NCBI GenBank assembly: GCA_947494715.1
Contig: CANLWG010000001.1
Location: 620,001 to 684,000, forward strand
Source: an uncultured Flavobacteriaceae bacterium
GTDB taxonomy: Bacteria > Bacteroidota > Bacteroidia > Flavobacteriales > Flavobacteriaceae
Reading direction: 5' to 3'
Length of the DNA: 64,000 nucleotides
Each line of letters opens with the position of its first letter. The first letter of the stretch is position 1. The notes under the pieces are model-generated. The model ran no database searches and had not been told where the DNA came from. It saw only the letters and a list, made by a program, of their open reading frames with translations. The translations under genes and the position numbers were made by a program. This document shows, in pieces, positions 8,119 through 18,500 of this stretch.

Positions 8119-11100
8119 CTATTCAAAACTAAAATTTTGGGTCTCCTTAAAAGGCGATACCTTCAATTGCTGAATTTCATCTCTATAAGCTTTCCATTTA
8201 TCATTAAAAAAGGTGTTGGTCCTTTGCAGGGCATTTTTTAGGTCCTGCTCCACAAATCGGATAAGCTTTCTTTCAGTTTCGGTGACCCCTGTTTTTCGGC
8301 TCTCTACATAGTTTCTTGCCGTATTCAAACGCTGTACCACAGTAATCTCGGGATTTCTGGTTATCCCTTGTCGCTTGTCCTCTTTGCCCAAATATAATGC
8401 AATGGTAGAATCTATTTGTTTTTGGACGGTCTCGGAAGCCTTAATTTGATCTTTATATCTTTCTTTGTCCATCTCTTTTAGCTCCTTCTCAAACTTCTTG
8501 GCCACATTTTTACTTTCCACCAATTGTCGTACAGCATCCGCCGCAACTTGTGTCATTTTGTCGAGGTTTTTGGAAGATTCATATATTTCGTTGATGGATG
8601 CGGTGGAAACCTCCAACCTGGGATCTGATTTGACCGTAATAGTCGTTTCTTCAGAAATATCGCCATAACTCATTTGTATCCTATACTTCCCGGGCTTTAC
8701 GGAAACACCTCCGGATTCCTTTTTATCTTTTTTGATTTGGCGCGATGGATTGTCCGGTCCTTTTTCGTCCATCTGCCAGTAGATACGATGGAATCCAGCC
8801 TTTTCCGATGTTTTATATTTTAGGGTACGAATCAATCGTTCCCCATCATAGAATTGGAATTGTATGGAATCCTTCTTCTGTACTCCGGACAATTTTGTTT
8901 CATCTCCGTTATTCCTAAGCCGATTTTCATCGGCCGAAGGAATCTGTTTTTTGTTTTCAGAATCACTTTTACCATCATTTGCTGCACCATCTTCATCCTT
9001 CTTTTTATCTACGTCTTTCTTTTTCCCTTCCTTAAGATAATAGGTGATCATGGCACCCTCTTTCCGGTTTTCTGCATTGTAAAGGGCGTCCCCCCCAAAT
9101 CGGCTACCCGTAGGTTGCTGATAAGCCGCCTGATAGGCTATTGGCGGCTGGAACAATTTAGCATCCTTTTGTAGAATGGATATATCCGATGCCAAAGCTC
9201 GTAACGGACGAATATCGTCCAGTACCCAGGCCGCACGGCCAAAAGTACCAATAACCAAATCATGCTCCCGAGGATGAATGACCAGATCCTTAGTGGAAAC
9301 CGTTGGGTACCCTTCGGTCCATTTTTGCCAGTTGCCTCCAGCGTCTAAGGAGATATAAAGGCCGTCATCAGTTCCGAGAAACAACAGGTTAGGGTTTTCA
9401 ATATCCTCTACAATGGACAACGTATAGCTTTCTACATCATTGGCATCTACGATACGTTCCCACGTTTTGCCATAATCCCTGGTACGATAGGCATAGGGCG
9501 TATAGTTGAAACGTCTATAGTCATTGGCGATCAACAAAGCCTCTCCTTTGTTCTTGTTCGAGGCCTTCAGTTGGGGAATCCAACTGCCTTTGGGCAGTCC
9601 TTTGATATTGCCCGTTACCTCCGTCCAGCTTTCACCACCATTTTGGGTGTAATGTACCCGACCATCATCGGTACTCGCCCAGAGCATGTTTTTCTCCAAT
9701 GGAGAAGGTTCAATGACCAAAATGGTACAATGGTTTTCAGCTCCGGTAGCGTCCATGGTCAATCCGCCACTTTCATCCTGTTTCTGTTTTTCGGGATCAT
9801 TGGTGGTCAGGTCTGGAGAAATGATTTCCCATGTTAGCCCCTTATCCACACTTTTATGAACAAATTGACTTCCAAAATAAATGGTGCTATGGTCAAAAGG
9901 ATCTTGCCCGATTCCGGCATTCCAATTGAAACGTAGTTTTGTTTTTGAATCCGGCGGTGTTGGGCGCACTGTGTAGTTATTGCCCGTTTTCCAATCGTAT
10001 CGCGATACGTAACCCTGTTGGGACATGGCATAGCCGAATCGGGAATCGTCCACGTCCGGTACTACATCGAACCCATCGCCAAAAGCAATTTCCTGCCAAT
10101 AACTATTGCGAATGCCCTGCCTTCGCCATGTATAGGCCGGTCCGCGCCACGAGCCGTTGTCCTGCATCCCGCCATAAACCTTGTACGGATATTCGTTATC
10201 TATACTGATATGATAAAACTGGGCTACGGGCAGATTCCCTATGAAGCGCCAAGACTTCCCGCCGTCCTTGGTAATATTTACCCCACCATCGTTACCATCC
10301 AACATAAATTGGCCATTTTCCGGATGTATCCACCAAGCATGATGGTCCGGATGTACGCCATTGTCCACTTGATAGGCCGGCATCAATTGTTTAAAGTTTT
10401 TTCCACCATCCTCGGAAACATTCACATAGGTAAAGACAGAATATATCCGGTTTTCGTTCTGTGGATCCACATAGATTTCCGAATAGTAAAAAGGCCGATT
10501 TCCAATATCCGACTTGGCATTGATTTTTTTCCACTTGAATCCGCCATCTTCGGATTTGTAAAGGGCATTCTTTTTAGCCTCTACCAGGGCATATACGACA
10601 TTAGGTTTGTTAGCTGCAATCGCAATACCTATACGGCCCAGTTCACCTTTGGGTAATCCATCTTTTTCGGTCAATTTTTTCCAGTTCTTCCCTCCATCAT
10701 GGGTCATATATAGGCCACTACCACCACCTCCTGATTTAAAAAACCAAGGGTCGCGTTTATGGTCCCACATAGCGGCAATCAACTTATTGGGGTTTGTAGG
10801 ATCCATGACGAGATCGGCCACCCCGGTCTTGTTGTTTACAAATAATATGTTTTCCCAGGTTTCACCACCATCGGTCGTTTTAAAAACACCCCGTTCCGGA
10901 TGTTCGCCCCAAGGTGAACCGATTGCCCCAACATAAACCGTATTGGGGTTCATTGGGTCTATTTTGATACGATGGATATGTCGGGTCTTTTCCAACCCCA
11001 TAGATTGCCAACTTTTACCACCATCCAAGGATTTGTAAATACCGTACCCACCATTAAGACTATTTCGGGGATTACCTTCGCCGGTACCTACCCAAATCAC

Positions 11101-11406
11101 GGAAGGATTGGATTGTTGAATGGCAACTGCACCAATTGAAGCGGTAACCTCCTTGTCAAAAATCGGTTCCCATCGGATACCTCCACTGGTCGATTTCCAT
11201 AAACCGCCAGATGCCGTACCTACATACATGACATCCGGATCCGTATGCACTACATCTATAGCCGTAACCCGTCCGCTCATGCCTGCCGGCCCTATATTTC
11301 TTGGCTTTAGATCCTGGATCAGATCCATAGAGAACTTTTGGGCGCAAAGGGAAAATGATGCTAGGAGGATAAATACCGGGAGTATAATTTTTTTCAAGTC
11401 AGTCAA
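8119..11406 (-). CDS. Large secreted BNR/sortilin-type propeller protein
   Basis: 1095 residues. After a signal peptide (KKIILPVFILLASFSLCAQ) come at least ten Asp-box BNR repeats of the form S-x-D-G-G-x-x-W (for example YKSLDGGKSWQSM, FKTTDGGETWENI, YMTHDGGKNWKKL, HYTQNGGESWTEV, YISLDAGGNWQKW) over roughly residues 50-690, which form one or two beta propellers of the VPS10/sortilin-like or 'glycosyl hydrolase BNR' type. A charged Lys/Asp-rich linker (about 770-830) leads to a helical C-terminal region. Despite the common 'glycosyl hydrolase' label, no sialidase catalytic set was identified, so enzymatic activity is not claimed. The start is a TTG at 11406 or, more in keeping with the signal peptide, the TTG at 11397. 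First gene of the unit with two DUF2490 proteins. Confidence 0.85.
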   Translation of the reverse strand: MTDLKKIILPVFILLASFSLCAQKFSMDLIQDLKPRNIGPAGMSGRVTAIDVVHTDPDVMYVGTASGGLWKSTSGGIRWEPIFDKEVTASIGAVAIQQSNPSVIWVGTGEGNPRNSLNGGYGIYKSLDGGKSWQSMGLEKTRHIHRIKIDPMNPNTVYVGAIGSPWGEHPERGVFKTTDGGETWENILFVNNKTGVADLVMDPTNPNKLIAAMWDHKRDPWFFKSGGGGSGLYMTHDGGKNWKKLTEKDGLPKGELGRIGIAIAANKPNVVYALVEAKKNALYKSEDGGFKWKKINAKSDIGNRPFYYSEIYVDPQNENRIYSVFTYVNVSEDGGKNFKQLMPAYQVDNGVHPDHHAWWIHPENGQFMLDGNDGGVNITKDGGKSWRFIGNLPVAQFYHISIDNEYPYKVYGGMQDNGSWRGPAYTWRRQGIRNSYWQEIAFGDGFDVVPDVDDSRFGYAMSQQGYVSRYDWKTGNNYTVRPTPPDSKTKLRFNWNAGIGQDPFDHSTIYFGSQFVHKSVDKGLTWEIISPDLTTNDPEKQKQDESGGLTMDATGAENHCTILVIEPSPLEKNMLWASTDDGRVHYTQNGGESWTEVTGNIKGLPKGSWIPQLKASNKNKGEALLIANDYRRFNYTPYAYRTRDYGKTWERIVDANDVESYTLSIVEDIENPNLLFLGTDDGLYISLDAGGNWQKWTEGYPTVSTKDLVIHPREHDLVIGTFGRAAWVLDDIRPLRALASDISILQKDAKLFQPPIAYQAAYQQPTGSRFGGDALYNAENRKEGAMITYYLKEGKKKDVDKKKDEDGAANDGKSDSENKKQIPSADENRLRNNGDETKLSGVQKKDSIQFQFYDGERLIRTLKYKTSEKAGFHRIYWQMDEKGPDNPSRQIKKDKKESGGVSVKPGKYRIQMSYGDISEETTITVKSDPRLEVSTASINEIYESSKNLDKMTQVAADAVRQLVESKNVAKKFEKELKEMDKERYKDQIKASETVQKQIDSTIALYLGKEDKRQGITRNPEITVVQRLNTARNYVESRKTGVTETERKLIRFVEQDLKNALQRTNTFFNDKWKAYRDEIQQLKVSPFKETQNFSFE

Positions 11407-11450
11407 AATTTAAATTAACGATTAGGGCCAGGGGATAAGAACCTAGAAAA

Positions 11451-11475
11451 TACAGCCAAGAATTCTATGGCTGTA
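11451..11475 (-). terminator. Probable terminator downstream of the TolB-amidohydrolase gene
   Basis: TACAGCCA and TGGCTGTA pair around a 9-base loop, followed on the minus strand by TTTTCT. It lies about 140 bases after the amidohydrolase stop and before the BNR gene. A second GGCTGTACC occurs at 11500-11508 as a direct repeat. Confidence 0.4.
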
Positions 11476-11613
11476 CCTGTAGTTATTCTTAATAAATAAG
11501 GCTGTACCGTTTCTTATGTCCTACGTGTTTATTGAAAATTAATTAGTCGCCCAAATATACAAAAAGTAGTTGCTGAATTCCTTTATGCTGCTATACACTA
11601 ACCTTGTCCATTT

Positions 11614-14600
11614 TTAATTGTGACCTAAATGGCATCCACATCCTGGACGCATAAAATTATGTGCTTCTTCATGCCATGGAAATGCAGCATTGTATTTGTT
11701 GTTTTCCCACCAGAATTTGCTACGTTCCTTGGAGTAATTCCCTATCTCCGTCATGGTATCGGTGTCATATAGCCTTCCATTGACCATGGTGTACCGTACC
11801 GTTTCCGTATTTCGGATATCTTCCAACGGATTTTTATCCAATACGATCAGATCGGCCAATTTACCTTCTTTCAGAGAACCGATGTCATTGCCTGCACCGA
11901 TATATCTGGCACCATTGATTGTTGCGGCCTGTAGTGCCTGCATATTGGTCATTCCGCCTTGGTGTAACAACCATAATTCCCAATGCGCTCCTAAACCCTG
12001 TAGTTGGCCATGTGCCCCAAGATTCACTTTAACACCGGTATTGGTCAGGGCTGTTGCCGTTTCGGACACCAAAATATGTCCATTCTTATACTCTTCATCC
12101 GGTACCATGGTGCGATGCCGTGCTCGCGCATCGATTATGGCCCTTGGGGTATACTTTAACAATTTTTCGTTTTCCCAAACATTATCCTTTTGGTAGAAGT
12201 AATACTCCCCATTCATACCCCCATAATTAACGATAAGGGTAGGGGTATAGCCGGATTTACTGGTTTTCCATAACTCCAAAACATCTTTGTATACCGGAGC
12301 CACAGGTATATTATGTTCTATACCGGTATGTCCGTCCATAATCATGCTCATGTTGTGGTAAAAGGTGGAGCCGCCCTCAGGAACCACGTTAATCCCCATT
12401 TCCCGAGCCGCCTTCATTACCTGTTGGCGTTGATCTCGTCTAGGTTGGTTATAACTCTTTACGGATAGCGCCCCAAAGGCCTTTGTTCTTTTTATGGAGG
12501 AGCGTGCGTCGTCTAAACTATTGATTACTGCTTTAAAATCTCCATCCGCGCCATATAGAATAAACCCAGTCGAATAAATCCGTGGGCCGACCATATCTCC
12601 ATTCTTGATTAGTTCTGCCATGGAAAAAATACTTTCCGTATTTGCCGAGGGATCATGTGCCGTGGTCACACCAAAAGCCAAATTGGCATACAATTGCCAA
12701 TGCTTTTGAGTGGTCAATCCATAACGAAAACCTCCGATATGTGCATGTGCATCCACAATTCCGGGCATAATGGTCTTACCCGTTACGTCATAAACTTTTG
12801 TATCTGAGGGTATCTTTATTTCCGAGGTTTTTCCAATGGTTCTAATACGATTACCATCAACGACAATGGTTCCGTCTTCAATGACCCCGTCACCTTCCAT
12901 GGTTATGATTCGAGCGTTGGTAAACGCAATGCGGCCATTCGGTTTATCGGTCTTGGACACTAGGCCTACTTTGATTCCTATGGTGTCCATTGCCGTTACC
13001 TTTTTAGGGGAACCTGGGAGAAAGGTATATCGATTTTTAATGTCGTTTGAAAAGTATTCGTCGCCCAATGTCCAAAATATGGTTTTGCTATCCTTTGACC
13101 AATGTAGGTTGATGCCGGCATCCTTGGCAATTTGGGATACCGGTACTGACTTGGATTTGTTATCCAGATCTATTTCTTTTCCATTCAATACCAAGGGCGC
13201 AATGAATGCTTTATGGAGATTGGTAAAAGCAATCCATTGGTTATCCGGACTGGGTACCAGCCTATTGGCATACTTGGATTTGATATGTGTCTTTTTGTCC
13301 TTTCCATTGAGATTTATGGAATGCAAGCTTTTGGTCAAGTCCCCAAAATAAGTACCCCCGGTCTGATAAAAAATACGATTTCCCTCTTTTGTAAAGGTAG
13401 GATATTCGCCTTCCTCGGAAACCCGTTTTGGATTCGCTCCTGAGGCTTTCATGATATATATACCAGCATTTTTAGCGAAAGATCTTCCTTGGTCATTATT
13501 GCCGCTTTCTTTCCGATAGGTAATCCATTCCCCTGATGGACTATAGGCCGGAGTTCTGTAAATACCCTTTTCTGAAGACAACAGGGTAGGAGTTCCTCCG
13601 GAAACTGGGATAGTGTGGATGGCCCCCAAAGTTTCATCGTTCCAGCTTACATAGACCAATTGTTTGCCATCTGGGGAAAAGGCAGGCTCAAATTCAAAAT
13701 CAGTTGACTCGGTCAATCTTTTCGGTTTTCCGTTAGGAAGTTTCTTGTTCCATAAGCGACCCAAGGCGCTGAACACCAGGGTTTTTCCATCGGGAGAGGT
13801 AACGGCGTGCCGAATAACCTTTGCCGTGAATTCCTCGGGAGCTACCGGAGTGTCAAAATGTACTGTTTCCGCAATTTTAATCTGGGCATCCACAGAAAAA
13901 GGAATTGGGCTGATTTCCAAAGTATTGATGTCGATTTTATAAATCTTTCCCTTGTTCCAAAAAACAATTTCCTGATTATCAGGCATCCAACTAAAGTTGG
14001 GATATACTCCAAAAATGGCCCAAGCTTCTTGTTGGTCTTTGTTCAAGGAGTCGATCAAAGGCCATTCTTCTCCGGTCTCCAAGTCATGTAGGAATAATAC
14101 CGTTTTGGTACGGATTCTTTTTATAAAAGCCAACTTTTTTCCGTCCCTGGAAACCTGAGGTCGGGCGGCACCACCTGGGCCACCTGTTACCGTAGTCGTT
14201 TTTCCGGTTTCAAAATCATATCGTTTTATAACATAAATCTGTTTGTTTGGATCCTTGTTATACTGAAAAGTTCCTCCGGGATATACATCTTCACTATAAT
14301 AGAGGTATTTGCCGTCCGGTGATACATTCGGTTCATTTACATCTTGTTGATCATTTTTGCGTTTGGTCAACTGAAGCCCTGAACCGCCAGCAATATGGTA
14401 TTGCCACATTTCCCCAGCACCTAGGGAGCGTTGCGAAGTAAAATGTTTACGTGCAACCAAGTAATGCCCATCCGGCATCCATACGGCATTGTTGAGCAAC
14501 CTGAATTTTTCCTCCGTGACTTGTTTGGCATCGCTGCCATCAACATTCATTATCCAAATATTGTCCCCGCCTCCTGCATCACTGGTAAAGGAGATTCTTT

Positions 14601-14907
14601 TTCCGTCCGGGCTAAAACGTGGTTGTATCTCAAAGGGGATGCCCGTTCTGAGAGGGATTGCTTTCCCACCTGAAATAGGCATGCTGTAAATATCCCCCAG
14701 TAAATCAAAAACGATCGTTTTTCCATCCGGGCTTACATCCAAATTCATCCAGGTACCCTCGTCCGTAGAAAACTTGTGTTCTTTAAAATTGAATTCGCCT
14801 TTGGGATTGGAGACATCCCACTTTTCAACAGCTTCTTTTTTTTCTTCTTCTTGGGCAAAAGGGGAAAAGGATGCAAAAAGCATCGATAGGAAAAGTAATT
14901 TCTTCAT
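11614..14907 (-). CDS. Exported TolB-propeller amidohydrolase
   Basis: 1097 residues. A signal peptide (MKKLLFLSMLFASFSPFAQ) is followed by a long region of PD40/TolB-type propeller repeats (SPDGKTIVFD, SPDGKRISFTSDAGG, SPDGKYLYYSED, SRDGKKLAFIKR, SPDGKQLVYVSW; about residues 50-640) and a metal-dependent amidohydrolase domain (about 660-1080). The metal-site start is IMPGIVDAHAHIGG, with the HxH pair, and later segments are GVTTAHDPSAN, GADGDFKAVI, HTGIEHN, NLGAHGQ and LKEGKLADLIVLDKNPLEDI. This architecture is common in Bacteroidota and is usually described as an imidazolonepropionase- or prolidase-like amidohydrolase; the substrate is not predictable, though propeller-gated peptidases suggest an amide or peptide. 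It ends in a Cys/His tail (RPGCGCHLGHN), which is unusual and could bind metal. Single-gene unit. Confidence 0.88.
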   Translation of the reverse strand: MKKLLFLSMLFASFSPFAQEEEKKEAVEKWDVSNPKGEFNFKEHKFSTDEGTWMNLDVSPDGKTIVFDLLGDIYSMPISGGKAIPLRTGIPFEIQPRFSPDGKRISFTSDAGGGDNIWIMNVDGSDAKQVTEEKFRLLNNAVWMPDGHYLVARKHFTSQRSLGAGEMWQYHIAGGSGLQLTKRKNDQQDVNEPNVSPDGKYLYYSEDVYPGGTFQYNKDPNKQIYVIKRYDFETGKTTTVTGGPGGAARPQVSRDGKKLAFIKRIRTKTVLFLHDLETGEEWPLIDSLNKDQQEAWAIFGVYPNFSWMPDNQEIVFWNKGKIYKIDINTLEISPIPFSVDAQIKIAETVHFDTPVAPEEFTAKVIRHAVTSPDGKTLVFSALGRLWNKKLPNGKPKRLTESTDFEFEPAFSPDGKQLVYVSWNDETLGAIHTIPVSGGTPTLLSSEKGIYRTPAYSPSGEWITYRKESGNNDQGRSFAKNAGIYIMKASGANPKRVSEEGEYPTFTKEGNRIFYQTGGTYFGDLTKSLHSINLNGKDKKTHIKSKYANRLVPSPDNQWIAFTNLHKAFIAPLVLNGKEIDLDNKSKSVPVSQIAKDAGINLHWSKDSKTIFWTLGDEYFSNDIKNRYTFLPGSPKKVTAMDTIGIKVGLVSKTDKPNGRIAFTNARIITMEGDGVIEDGTIVVDGNRIRTIGKTSEIKIPSDTKVYDVTGKTIMPGIVDAHAHIGGFRYGLTTQKHWQLYANLAFGVTTAHDPSANTESIFSMAELIKNGDMVGPRIYSTGFILYGADGDFKAVINSLDDARSSIKRTKAFGALSVKSYNQPRRDQRQQVMKAAREMGINVVPEGGSTFYHNMSMIMDGHTGIEHNIPVAPVYKDVLELWKTSKSGYTPTLIVNYGGMNGEYYFYQKDNVWENEKLLKYTPRAIIDARARHRTMVPDEEYKNGHILVSETATALTNTGVKVNLGAHGQLQGLGAHWELWLLHQGGMTNMQALQAATINGARYIGAGNDIGSLKEGKLADLIVLDKNPLEDIRNTETVRYTMVNGRLYDTDTMTEIGNYSKERSKFWWENNKYNAAFPWHEEAHNFMRPGCGCHLGHN

Positions 14908-15020
14908 CAGTTTTTGATCATTAATTAGTCGGTTAAAGATATCAAAAACAAAGAGGAATTGGTACAGTCATAAAGGTTTGCCCCACATTTTAAAAATCGG
15001 TTTTAATTTATCCTAATAAA

Positions 15021-15503
15021 TTGATTAATACCCCTATTTTTGGTGGTATCATAAACCGTATTCGCGAAAAATTGAACGAAGAACAGCTTTTACAGTTTTT
15101 TCAAAGAATCGATAAACTGACCTTGAATCAAAAACCATTGTTCGGTAAAATGAACGTGCATCAAATGGTCTGCCATTGTGCTGATTTTTTCCGAATGGCC
15201 AATGGCATAAAGCTTGCCGAGGAATATGGCAAGGTAGATCCGGAGGAAATAAAATCGTTGGCCAGATCAGGCAAAACTGCACCAGCTCCCAAAGGCTTTG
15301 GACAGATCGAAGGTGGAGGAACAAAACCCACGGAATTTGAAAAGGACAAACTTATTTTGAAGGACTTTATTATGGAATTTTCAGGACTTCCGGAAGACTA
15401 TAATTTTGCCGTACATCCTTATTTTGGGGAAATGGATCGTAAACGTTGGATAGGGTTGGCCGTATATCATTTAAATCATCATCTAGAGCAATTTAGTACT
15501 TAG
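15021..15503 (+). CDS. DUF1569 (DinB-like) protein
   Basis: 160 residues matching DUF1569 in the DinB/YfiT four-helix superfamily. The expected metal-ligand histidines are present: one in KMNVHQMVCHCADFF (about residue 45) and two in AVYHLNHHLEQF near the C-terminus. The family signature PxFGxM/L is seen as HPYFGEMDRKRW. DinB-superfamily proteins bind a divalent metal and some are thiol transferases; the role of DUF1569 is unknown. The only plausible start is TTG at 15021, since no in-frame ATG occurs before the conserved KMNVHQ. Cytoplasmic. It is convergent with the DUF1553 gene and lies 37 bases from its end. Confidence 0.8.
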   Translation: MINTPIFGGIINRIREKLNEEQLLQFFQRIDKLTLNQKPLFGKMNVHQMVCHCADFFRMANGIKLAEEYGKVDPEEIKSLARSGKTAPAPKGFGQIEGGGTKPTEFEKDKLILKDFIMEFSGLPEDYNFAVHPYFGEMDRKRWIGLAVYHLNHHLEQFST

Positions 15504-15539
15504 GGAAATCTATTGTCCAGTAGGTCCGAATCCGTGGTG

Positions 15540-18500
15540 TCACCGTTTCATATAGGTTTCATTATGGTTAAAGATGGTATTTGCGACCATGGTGAGGGCA
15601 GCTGTCTTAGTATAGTCTAGAGATTTATCTATCGGTTTTCTTCCTACGGTCAAGAGCTCTTTGGCCTCGTGAGGACTCAATTTAAACCGTTTGGACTGTG
15701 TTTCGAACAATTCTTTTAAGACCTTGGTTTCTTCCTGTTTTGGAAAACGGCTTATCGCCAGTCGGAATCCATAAACCAATTGTTCGTCCAAGGAATTCCC
15801 ACCTTCTTTTTGCATGCGTTCCGCCAAAATCTTTGAAGCCTCCACAAATTGAATGTCATTTAAGAGTACCAAGGCCTGTAAAGGGGTGTTCGTATTTTCT
15901 CTTTTCACCGTACAAATATCCCGGGAGGGAGCATCAAAAGCCAACATGGCCGGGTGCGGGGAGGAGCGCCTAATAAAAGTGTACAGTCCCCTTCTGTAAA
16001 GACTATCACCAGTGGATTCCTTATAACGTAATAGTTTATGTGAGAAATTGCTCTTCTCGATCCACAGATTTCCGGGCTGGTATGGGCGTACACTTTCCCC
16101 ACCAATATGCCGTACCAAAAGTCCACTTGCCGCCAATACGTTGTCACGAATGATTTCGGCCGGCAAACGGTAGCTGTTACTTCGGGCTAAATAACTGTTA
16201 TTGGGGTCTTTCACCATCATTTCCGGAGTCATAAAGGAGGATTGTCTATAGGTATGCGACATGACCATGGTCTTCAACAACTTTTTTACGTCCCAACCAT
16301 TTTCTACAAAAAACAGGGATAACCAATCCAACAATTGGGGGTGGGAAGGTAACGCTCCTTGCACACCAAAATCCTCGGGCGTATTAACAAGTCCCTTACC
16401 AAAGAGCATTTGCCAATATCGGTTTACGGCTACCCTTGCCGTGAGGGGATTTTCCTCTGAAAAAAACCATTTGGCCAACCCTAACCTGTTTGTTGGAGAA
16501 TCTTTGGGAAAATGGGGCAACGCTTCAGGAACAGCGGCGTCCACTTGATAGGTCGGCTGTTCGTAGTCACCGCGATCATAGGCATAGGTAAGTCTCTTTT
16601 TTGGCATTTCCTCCATCACCATAACCTCCGGAACAGGTATCATTAATGACAACCATTCGTTTCTAAGTTTTTTGAGGTCCCGTTCCAAGGCTGTTATTTT
16701 CTCAGATCGGTTGATCCAATAGTCCGTTGCAGGTTCGTCTATTTCTATGGGCAACCCCATATCTTGATTATAAATGTATTTGACCTCCAAAGGGGTGACA
16801 GCTCTGTCATATAGTCGAATATCGTCGATCTTACCTTGAAAAATTCCGTTCTCCCCTGTTGAAAAGCTATAGTTTCGTGCTACTTTTATGGATCGGGTAT
16901 ATAGTGTATGTTCCTTGTCCTTGATCGTTTTTATACTTTTATATAAACGATCGTAGGGAGTATCCACCGATTCTTCTTGACCATCTATAAATAGTTTCAG
17001 TCCCTTCGCCTTACCTGAGCCATCATAACTGAAAGCGACATGATACCACCTATGTTTTCCTATCGAATCTTTTGATCTAACGTGTATGTAATTATGAGGT
17101 AACGAACTTACTAATCTTGCATTTAGGTGGTTGAGACTATCCAGGAAAAAATCCCAACCTCGCCAAAGGCTATTTTTACCACCGACCGTTCCTACCAAGG
17201 TCTGCGTTTTTCCAGCCTCCCGTTTGGAGGTGTTGATCCAAAGACTGGTCGAAAATTGGTCCGTCCATTCAAAATTTCGGGCATCATCTATGTAGACTTC
17301 ATCGTATTCCCCGGTAAACTGAAAAGCTTTGTCTTTCTTTCCCTCGATCAGGATAGGTTTTGCCTTAATGGTGACTTTTGGATTGTCGTCGATACTATAC
17401 CTCCCTTCTTTGTTGGTTTTATTGGAAACTTTATTGAACCTATAGTGCCCTATTTGCCCATTTTCCATAAAACTATTTGGCAATTGTTTTATGTAAACCT
17501 CTAGATTACGCAGTTCTTTTTTGGTCAATTGTAAGGCTTCTTCTTTTTTGATAATCTCTGTTTTCAGCTTTTTTAGGGTCTGTCCTGTAGCATCATCGGT
17601 AAGGGGCAGCATGGGACCTGAGTTTACGTCATTACCGGATACACCAAGTTCCTTGATGTTGTCAAAAAAGGCCGTCATCTGAAAATAGTCTTTTTGCGAA
17701 ATCGGATCAAACTTATGGTCATGGCATCGTGCGCAGGCTACGGTTAGACCCATAAATGCAGTTCCCACTGTTTCCGTTCTGTCCCAAACATGGCTTAGGC
17801 GGTTTTCCTCATCAATTGCCCCACCCTCACTGGTAATCGGATGGTTTCGATTAAATGCGGTCGCCAATTTCTGTTCCTGGGTAGCATTGGGTAAAAGGTC
17901 GCCCGCCAATTGCCAGGTAACAAATTGATCATAGGGCATGTTTTCCTTAAACGCTTTGATGACCCAATCACGCCAAGGCCACATCATACGCCAGCCATCG
18001 GCATGTTTTCCATGGGAATCCGCATAACGGGCAAGATCCATCCAATCCAAGGCCAAGCGTTCGGCATGAGCGTCGGATAAGAGCAGTTGATCAACAACCT
18101 TTTCGTATGCCCCGGGACTTTCATCTTTCAAAAAAGAATCGATTTGTTCAATTGTAGGGGGTAATCCGGTCAAATCAATGGAAACCCTTCTAAGTAAGCG
18201 TTCTTTGTCGGCCTCAGGTGATGGTTCAAAACCTTTTTGTTTTAAGCTTTGTTGGATAAACAAATCAATTTCATTGTGATTCGTCCACCCTGCCGATGCG
18301 GATTGCGGTACATCAGGTTTTTCCGGTTTAACAAAGGCCCAATGCGGTTTCCATTCGGCTCCCTGTTCGATCCATTTGATCAGGGTCGCTTTTTCTTTGG
18401 CGGTCAACGAAAGGTGGGATTCCAGCGGAGGCATCATAAATTCCGGATCATCGCTTAGAATGCGGATGATGGATTCGCTTTTCCCTGGTTTCCCAGAAAC

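Noticed and set aside
10018-10656. Long open frame of 212 codons antisense to the BNR-propeller gene
   Set aside because: It lies wholly inside the coding strand of a well-supported gene with strong repeat conservation; shadow of codon bias.
11469-11508. Direct repeat GGCTGTACC 31 bases apart
   Set aside because: Only two short copies; more simply explained as part of a hairpin terminator region than as a repeat family or iteron.
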